Below, piece by piece: positions 1 to 4,929 of a stretch of DNA of 11,238 bases. Source of the DNA: Chloroflexota bacterium (GTDB lineage Bacteria > Chloroflexota > Anaerolineae > Promineifilales > Promineifilaceae). The notes beneath the pieces were generated by a model. That model worked only from the letters and a program-made list of their open reading frames with translations, was not told the DNA's origin and did no database searches. The stretch covers positions 687 to 11,924 of the forward strand of contig DOXE01000375.1 in the NCBI GenBank assembly GCA_003519205.1, written 5' to 3'. Positions within the stretch are counted from its first letter, which is position 1; each line of letters starts with the position of its first letter. A program made the position numbers and the translations under genes.

Positions 1-1
1 T

Positions 2-1180
2 GAGTACGAATTCGCCATTAGTGATTGGCACAATATCGTTGAGACACTAAATGATCTAGGGCAGGATGGTGATATCGTTTTTGCGATTTCGTTGAGCTTG
101 CCAAGTGATGACAATCTTGTTGGGTCTTCACTATCATACTATCTTGATAAGAGTAGTAAACAGTTTCATTTGATAGAAGCTACAAAGATTTTGCCGAAGG
201 ATATTGAGGAGTTAAATACTTTTGCCAATAAAAGTGGCAATATTTGGGGTGTTGTAAGTTTCTGGGGTCTGGGAAACCTAGCTGATCAAGACTTACAGGT
301 GATACCCTACCAAGGTTTCACATACTTGATACAGGATCCCGAATTTAATGGGACAGACCAGGAAAGGGTCCTTAACATTTACGAAAAGTTGTTACCGGTG
401 GCACATGGACCTTATCCTCATTGTTTACTCATGCAGGACATGGCCATGATTTATCAGAATCTGGAAAGGCTTGAATCCGCTTCGTTCATGTTAGCTTCTG
501 CACGAGATGAATGCCCCGAAATGCCTGATCAGAGGTTGGAATATCGGTTAGCAGTCGCATCAGAATCGTTGATGAAACAATTGATAAAGGCATTTGAAGA
601 AGCACAAATAACTGGAAACATTCAAGAAACTCTCGAGCTGGCGGCCGCTATCCAACTACAGAATCCCCAGAACGAAAAAATCCAGGCCCTTTTGAAAATC
701 GTCGATCTGCTTGAATTATTCGATCGGCAACAGGCGCACGTGGAATCCTCGGCTATTGAACCAGTATCTCGAACAAGTTTTGGCATGCCTCCCAATAATT
801 ATGAAGGAGATGTATTACTACTGCATCCTCCCGGCCGGGTGATATATAAGTTAAATTTACCAGAGGATCCAACTATATTTCGAACCCGAATAGCCATGGT
901 CCCTGATAGCTGGGAGTGGGGAGGAGATGGCAGTACTTTTGTGATTCAAGTGAAATCCGAAGACGGCACCGTGGAAGAATTGTTTCGCCAGCATATTAGC
1001 AACGAGGTGGGAGATCGTTACTGGCATCCTGTAGAAATTTCCTTAAGTAATTTCGCCGGCCAACAGGTGAATTTAACGTTGCAAACCGAATCAGGACCAG
1101 CAGGTGACGAAACAGGGGATTGGGCTATTTGGGATAGGCCTGGTATCTGGTGGGAAACTGAGACGCCGTTGGGTTGGTAA
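2..1180 (+). CDS. GT39-like membrane glycosyltransferase, C-terminal part (5' end outside window)
   Basis: The frame is open from base 2 with no stop before the TAA at 1178-1180, so the gene continues upstream; the TTG at 92 is not a likely start. The visible 392 residues align along their whole length with the part of the 2626-4899 protein that follows its last membrane helix (its residue ~372 onward), so about 370 N-terminal residues with the catalytic membrane domain should lie outside the window. Visible parts, numbered from base 2: a linker (~1-120), a TPR-like helical stretch (~120-240) with two Cys at 141 and 171, and a C-terminal beta-rich domain (~270-390) with W-x-WGGDG and GPAGD-x-TGDWA motifs. 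The Cys spacing of 30 is the same in the paralogue. The GT39 assignment is inferred only from the paralogue. The gene is visibly AT-richer than pheS. The function of the tail is unknown; carbohydrate binding outside the membrane is a guess. Confidence 0.75.
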   Translation, partial: EYEFAISDWHNIVETLNDLGQDGDIVFAISLSLPSDDNLVGSSLSYYLDKSSKQFHLIEATKILPKDIEELNTFANKSGNIWGVVSFWGLGNLADQDLQVIPYQGFTYLIQDPEFNGTDQERVLNIYEKLLPVAHGPYPHCLLMQDMAMIYQNLERLESASFMLASARDECPEMPDQRLEYRLAVASESLMKQLIKAFEEAQITGNIQETLELAAAIQLQNPQNEKIQALLKIVDLLELFDRQQAHVESSAIEPVSRTSFGMPPNNYEGDVLLLHPPGRVIYKLNLPEDPTIFRTRIAMVPDSWEWGGDGSTFVIQVKSEDGTVEELFRQHISNEVGDRYWHPVEISLSNFAGQQVNLTLQTESGPAGDETGDWAIWDRPGIWWETETPLGW

Positions 1181-1223
1181 AAATATAGTGAATGCTGGCC
1201 AAAGGAATACAAGTCACTTATTT

Positions 1224-1252
1224 TTGACAAGGTTAGAGCAAACTGCTATCAT
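1224..1252 (+). promoter_or_regulatory. sigma70-type promoter for the pheS leader
   Basis: TTGACA at 1224-1229 is a perfect -35 hexamer. A 17-nt spacer follows, then TATCAT at 1247-1252, preceded by TG at 1244-1245 (extended -10, TGC-TATCAT). The predicted start of transcription is near A1259. That places the leader ORF's ATG (1262) within about 3 nt of the 5' end, so the leader would be translated as a leaderless or near-leaderless message. No Shine-Dalgarno-like purine run precedes that ATG, which agrees. Confidence 0.75.
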
Positions 1253-1261
1253 TTTCCAATC

Positions 1262-1345
1262 ATGAGACTTTATAGGTTAGCCAATAGCTTCTTCTTTATG
1301 GGATCAGATGACGCCGCAGTTGCGCGGGAGGTTCATTTGGCCTGA
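1262..1345 (+). CDS. Phe-rich leader peptide controlling pheS (pheM-like in logic)
   Basis: This short ORF has 27 codons, ATG to TGA (1343-1345). It begins MRLYRLANS, then has three consecutive Phe codons (TTC TTC TTT, 1289-1297, residues 10-12), and ends REVHLA. The position is diagnostic: it starts right after a strong promoter, ends inside an RNA structure that overlaps an intrinsic terminator, and the next gene is pheS. Phe-codon runs in leader peptides upstream of pheST (PheM) and pheA (PheL) are established in enterobacteria. The product itself probably has no function; its translation senses charged tRNA-Phe. A ribosome with its A site at 1289-1297 would cover RNA to about 1309, exactly where the antiterminator's 5' strand begins. 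I see no sequence similarity to E. coli PheM beyond the Phe run. No ribosome binding site is visible; leaderless initiation is inferred. Confidence 0.8.
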   Translation: MRLYRLANSFFFMGSDDAAVAREVHLA

Positions 1346-1387
1346 GAGCAAAGGCACCTCAACCGGCACTTAGAAGACGCGGCGTCA
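1309..1387 (+). promoter_or_regulatory. antiterminator rod of the pheS attenuator
   Basis: The stretch folds on paper as one long interrupted hairpin. The base is a perfect 9-bp pairing of 1309-1317 with 1379-1387 (TGACGCCGC / GCGGCGTCA). Above it, 1318-1327 pairs with 1363-1370 (8 bp, single bulges at T1321 and G1324), 1328-1332 with 1356-1360 (GAGGT/ACCTC), and 1340-1343 with 1352-1355 (GCCT/AGGC). The 3' strand of the base (1379-1387) contains most of the terminator's 5' arm (1377-1382), so the two structures exclude each other. A ribosome waiting at the leader stop codon (1343-1345) would sit on the middle of the rod and disfavour it; a ribosome stalled at the Phe codons would leave it intact. 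The pairings are seen directly; the switching is inferred. Confidence 0.75.
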
Positions 1388-1404
1388 AAACCGCGTGTTT
1401 TTTT
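1377..1404 (+). terminator. intrinsic terminator of the pheS attenuator
   Basis: The 6-bp stem ACGCGG (1377-1382) / CCGCGT (1391-1396) has an 8-nt loop (1383-1390) and is followed by G and seven T (1398-1404). It lies 129 nt before the pheS start and after the leader ORF, which suits an attenuator rather than the end of the upstream gene. Its 5' arm is shared with the antiterminator (1379-1387). The stem is short but fully GC-rich apart from the closing pair. Confidence 0.75.
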
Positions 1405-1410
1405 GTTGTA

Positions 1411-1439
1411 TTGGCGTCTGTTTTTGGCTATGGTATGCT
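1411..1439 (+). promoter_or_regulatory. possible second promoter downstream of the attenuator
   Basis: TTGGCG (1411-1416), a 17-nt spacer and TATGCT (1434-1439), with TG at 1431-1432 giving an extended -10. If active, it would give basal pheS transcription that bypasses the attenuator. The match is weaker than the 1224-1252 promoter and could be chance. The rest of 1405-1533 shows no other structure I can support. Confidence 0.35.
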
Positions 1440-1533
1440 ACTCAACTTGCCTAAATTCAGTGACCCGATCACCTAGTTGGTAAACAATAATCCTATGTGG
1501 CAGCCATGATCTGAATAGGCCTAAGGGAATGTA

Positions 1534-2562
1534 ATGATGCTTGAACAATTGAATGATACGTACCAAAGGTCGCTAGACCAATTACAAAATGCCAGGACTT
1601 CAGAAACCCTTGAAACATGGTACCGGCAAACATTGGGCCGCAAGGGGGACGTCACCCAATTAACCCGCCAGGTTGGCTATTTGGGCCCAGAGGATCGGCC
1701 GGCATTTGGCAAGCGGGTGAATGAGGTCAAAAAGGAACTAGAGGCCGCTTACCAACAACAACTGGTGAAAGTACGAACGGCCGAACTCGAGGCCAAGATG
1801 GCGGCCGATGGGCTGGATGTAACGCTGCCCGGAAGGCGATATAGTCGCGGCCGCCTGCATCCTGCTACCCAAACGCTCAGGGAGATTTACCGGATTTGGG
1901 GTGACATGGGTTTTCAAATTTATCGCAGTCGCGACGTAGAAACCGATGAGTTCAACTTTGAACTCCTCAATATCCCTGAGCACCATCCGGCCCGTGACTT
2001 GTGGGACACTTTCCACACTACGGAGCCCGGCATCATCTTACGCACACATACAAGCCCAGGCCAGATTCATGCCATGCGTGAATATTGTCCGGAACCAATC
2101 CGGGTCATCTTGCCCGGCATGTGTTACCGCTATGAACAGATTACCGCCCGGAGCGAAATACAATTTAACCAGGTAGAGGGTCTCGCGGTGGGCAAAAGCA
2201 TCTCCATGGCCGATCTCAAAGGCACGCTAGCCGATTTCGCCAAGAGGATGTTTGGCGAGGAGCGGAAAATCCGTTTTCGCGCCAGTTACTTCCCATTCAC
2301 AGAACCCAGCGCTGAAATGGATGTGGAATGTATGCTCTGTAACGGTGACGGCTGCCAGGTTTGTCAGTACACTGGCTGGCTGGAGATCCTGGGCTGCGGC
2401 ATGGTCCATCCAACCGTTTTACGCAATGGTGGCTATGACCCGGCCGTGTATTCCGGATTCGCCTTCGGCCTAGGACCGGAACGTATCGCCATGCTCAAGT
2501 ATGGTATCGAAGATATTCGCCTGTTTTGGGGCAATGATCTACGCTTCTTAGAACAATTTTAA
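1534..2562 (+). CDS. pheS: phenylalanyl-tRNA synthetase alpha subunit
   Basis: This is the catalytic subunit of the cytoplasmic alpha2beta2 enzyme that charges tRNA-Phe. At 342 residues it is the usual bacterial length. An N-terminal helical coiled region (~1-90) precedes the class II core. HTS at 172-174 and the motif 2 segment with R199, Q213 and E215 match the ATP/Phe-site positions of the Thermus enzyme; F253 and F255 (YFPFTEP) line the Phe pocket; A310 in GFAFG corresponds to the E. coli pocket residue A294; motif 3 is GLGPER at 312-317. Four Cys (266, 269, 274, 277; CxxC-x4-CxxC) form a zinc-ribbon-like loop that E. coli PheS lacks but which I recall in other bacterial PheS. The start has AAGGG (1523-1527) 6 nt upstream; a second ATG follows at once (1537). 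The gene is governed by the leader at 1224-1404, and a GT39 gene separates it from pheT. Confidence 0.97.
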   Translation: MMLEQLNDTYQRSLDQLQNARTSETLETWYRQTLGRKGDVTQLTRQVGYLGPEDRPAFGKRVNEVKKELEAAYQQQLVKVRTAELEAKMAADGLDVTLPGRRYSRGRLHPATQTLREIYRIWGDMGFQIYRSRDVETDEFNFELLNIPEHHPARDLWDTFHTTEPGIILRTHTSPGQIHAMREYCPEPIRVILPGMCYRYEQITARSEIQFNQVEGLAVGKSISMADLKGTLADFAKRMFGEERKIRFRASYFPFTEPSAEMDVECMLCNGDGCQVCQYTGWLEILGCGMVHPTVLRNGGYDPAVYSGFAFGLGPERIAMLKYGIEDIRLFWGNDLRFLEQF

Positions 2563-2625
2563 TGGATACGGCCGGTAAACGGCGGACGCAAATTCTAAAT
2601 CCAACCGCACATCTTCTGACTCCCA

Positions 2626-4899
2626 ATGATTGGAAATAACCGCTCACTGTCAGGAAAACCAGTTCCAGGATTAATATTTGCGTGGCTACTAATAATATTA
2701 CTTGGTTTTTTCTTCAGAGTTAGGGATTTGGGCGGTGACAGTCTTTGGCTCGACGAAATACTGACCGTGCGTTTTTCTAGTCACTCTCTCCTTTCAGTAC
2801 TACAGGATGACGTTCACCCACCCCTTTTTTATGTATTCACTCGACTGGGAATAAGTTTATTTGGTGATAGTGAATTTGCTATTCGCACCGTTTCTCTCTT
2901 TGCTGGAACGATAACGATCTCTCTCATAATTGCCCTTGGACAAGCAATTAAACATAAGGTTGCCGGATTATGGGCTGCTTTTATTCTTGCTCTATCAGCC
3001 GCTCATATAAGATATTCGCAAGATGGGCGACAATATGCAATGCTTGTTGCGCTTACGGTATTATCTTACCTACTGTTGTACAAAGCACTGGTAAAACCAA
3101 AGTTGTCAACTTGGTTAGCTTATGCTGTAGTGATGACCTTGGGCCTCTATACCCATTATGGAGCCTTCATCGTATTGTTTGCTCAGGTTCTCTTAATAGC
3201 TGGCTGGTTCCTGTCTATTAATCAAAAAATCCACTCTCGCTTGTGGTTTTATCCTGTTGCGGCTGCCTTGGTCGTTGTCCTACTTTTTTCAGCACAGTTG
3301 AGACACTTACGGTCAGCTCTTCAAAGCAACATTGGTGCAGATCTGGTCACGGATACTGGTACCCGGGCTTCCTTGGAACAATGGTTCAATAGTGTATTGA
3401 CTCCCTTTGGTGGTTATCTTGGGTGGTTACCAACCATTTTTTTTATCTTAGCCATGCTTGGCATGCTGTTGTTAGTTATTCAGCATGATTGGTATCCCAT
3501 GGCCCTTCTCACTTGTGGATTCATATTACCTATCCCAATAATTTATATAACTCAGGTTGCCCGTGACCCTGCGTTTCGTTATGTGCTATTTATTTTGCCA
3601 TTCTATCTCTTTGCCGTTGGCATTGCGATTTCTTATATTTTGCGGACGATTGGCAAGGCGCAATTCATAACGCCATTTAATGTAATCGTCTCACTGAGCA
3701 TCGCCGTGGTTTTGTTATTGGTAAGCTGGCCAGCGATAAGCTATGAACACAAGATTATAGAAGAAGATTGGAAAGGAATTTTGAAATATCTAGACTCACA
3801 TGCGAAAAATGATGACACGATCATCAGCCTGAATTTGACTGCAGCCAAAGATGTAAATCTTATTGGGATGGCGATGCCTTATTACTTGAATAAGACAGGT
3901 AATCCACATAAATTATTAAATAATGAAAGGCTGTCTTTGGAAGACGCTCAATCAATTAAAGGATCAGAAAATTCCGCTTGGGCGATAGTTCGAAGCCACT
4001 CCAGACCAATCCAATTTGAAGATGATTCTCTGATTGTATCTAGTTTTTCAGAATATCTTTACGTGATAAATGACAAAGAAGATAAGGGCAGCACCCTGAA
4101 AAAAGTGATCAATCTATACGAAAAAACTTTGCCATTTGCTCTCTTACCTGAACCTCATTGTTACATCTCGAGGGACTTGGCCCTCCTTTATTTTACTGCT
4201 CAAGAATATGATAAAGCTTTTAACTCTATCGAAGGCGCTGTAGAACAATGTCCACCGATTTCTCTAGATCCTATTAGGCATGAGATTCTTTCAGGCCTAC
4301 TGAAACAGTATTCACCAAGATATCGGGATGAGCGGGCGATTCAGATAGCTTACAAAATCCTTGAATTTGATCCCAAAAATGATGTCGCTTCGGATTTTGT
4401 AACGGCCGTAAATCTACTCGACCGCTATAAGAACGGGGATGCTCAAATTGAGGCCGATAATTCTCCAGAAGCTATAAAAATCAAGCGCATAACAATGCCC
4501 CATAACGGTGACTGGGGCAATGTAATCTTCATGCACCCACCAGCTTCGGTGACTTATCGGCTAGCACTACCATCAGAGGCGGTCGTTTTTCACTCGCGCA
4601 TAGCTCTTGACCCTGAGAGCTGGTCGTGGGGAGGAGATGGAGCAACGTTTATTTTAGCGGTAGAAATTGAGGAAACCGGAAGTATTGTCGAGTTATTCCA
4701 TCATCATATCCCCAATGAACCCAATCAAGGGAACTGGCACAAAGTCGACGTGCCGTTAGCCAAATATGCGAACCAGAACATTTTTCTAAAACTATCAACT
4801 GAGGTTGGTCCAGCCGGAGATGGCACAGGTGACTGGGCCGGCTGGGAAATCCCTCGCCTTTTATGGGATATGCCCGATATCGATCCTGAAATGAATTGA
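2626..4899 (+). CDS. GT39-family membrane glycosyltransferase with TPR-like and beta-sandwich tail
   Basis: This 757-residue integral membrane protein resembles the PMT/ArnT (GT-C, GT39) superfamily, which moves a sugar from a polyprenyl-phosphate carrier to an acceptor on the outer face of the membrane. Around ten hydrophobic segments lie between 15 and ~370. GT39 landmarks: acidic pair D43-E44 (WLDE) in the first outer loop, HPP at 64-66, and SQDGRQYA at 131-138. After the membrane part comes a linker, a TPR-like helical stretch (~490-600) with C512 and C542, and a beta-rich domain (~630-750) with W-SWGGDG, HIPNE and GPAGDGTGDWAGW. The gene starts 63 nt after pheS and ends 30 nt before pheT, all on one strand, so co-transcription is likely. 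In-frame stops at 2596 and 2617 make ATG 2626 the earliest ATG; no good ribosome binding site precedes it. It is visibly AT-richer than its neighbours and paralogous to the gene at 2-1180. Sugar and acceptor are unknown. Confidence 0.85.
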   Translation: MIGNNRSLSGKPVPGLIFAWLLIILLGFFFRVRDLGGDSLWLDEILTVRFSSHSLLSVLQDDVHPPLFYVFTRLGISLFGDSEFAIRTVSLFAGTITISLIIALGQAIKHKVAGLWAAFILALSAAHIRYSQDGRQYAMLVALTVLSYLLLYKALVKPKLSTWLAYAVVMTLGLYTHYGAFIVLFAQVLLIAGWFLSINQKIHSRLWFYPVAAALVVVLLFSAQLRHLRSALQSNIGADLVTDTGTRASLEQWFNSVLTPFGGYLGWLPTIFFILAMLGMLLLVIQHDWYPMALLTCGFILPIPIIYITQVARDPAFRYVLFILPFYLFAVGIAISYILRTIGKAQFITPFNVIVSLSIAVVLLLVSWPAISYEHKIIEEDWKGILKYLDSHAKNDDTIISLNLTAAKDVNLIGMAMPYYLNKTGNPHKLLNNERLSLEDAQSIKGSENSAWAIVRSHSRPIQFEDDSLIVSSFSEYLYVINDKEDKGSTLKKVINLYEKTLPFALLPEPHCYISRDLALLYFTAQEYDKAFNSIEGAVEQCPPISLDPIRHEILSGLLKQYSPRYRDERAIQIAYKILEFDPKNDVASDFVTAVNLLDRYKNGDAQIEADNSPEAIKIKRITMPHNGDWGNVIFMHPPASVTYRLALPSEAVVFHSRIALDPESWSWGGDGATFILAVEIEETGSIVELFHHHIPNEPNQGNWHKVDVPLAKYANQNIFLKLSTEVGPAGDGTGDWAGWEIPRLLWDMPDIDPEMN

Positions 4900-4913
4900 A
4901 ATAGACCAATAAT

Positions 4914-4918
4914 AGGAG
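4914..4918 (+). promoter_or_regulatory. ribosome binding site of pheT
   Basis: AGGAG lies 11 nt before ATG 4930; a second purine run, AGGAAG (4922-4927), lies closer. Both are in the 30-nt gap after the GT39 stop, so pheT appears able to initiate independently rather than by stop-start coupling. Confidence 0.6.
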
Positions 4919-4929
4919 AACAGGAAGAA

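Noticed and set aside
92..1180. TTG at 92 as the true start of a 362-residue protein
   Set aside because: The frame is open back to base 2 and the upstream 30 residues also align with the paralogue, so the gene is truncated by the window edge.
1018..1230. Reverse-strand 70-residue frame, and similar frames inside pheS, pheT and the GT39 genes
   Set aside because: They lie opposite or out of frame with clearly conserved proteins and show no domain-like pattern.
1300..1410. T-box leader or known metabolite riboswitch upstream of pheS
   Set aside because: There is no GGTGGNACCGCG T-box sequence before the terminator, and CTGAGA (1342-1347) lacks the rest of a TPP aptamer. The Phe-codon ORF explains the structure better.
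2329..2364. Four-Cys zinc-ribbon-like loop in PheS as a novelty
   Set aside because: E. coli PheS lacks it, but I recall similar CxxC...CxxC loops in PheS of other bacteria, so it is described in the gene entry and not as a finding.
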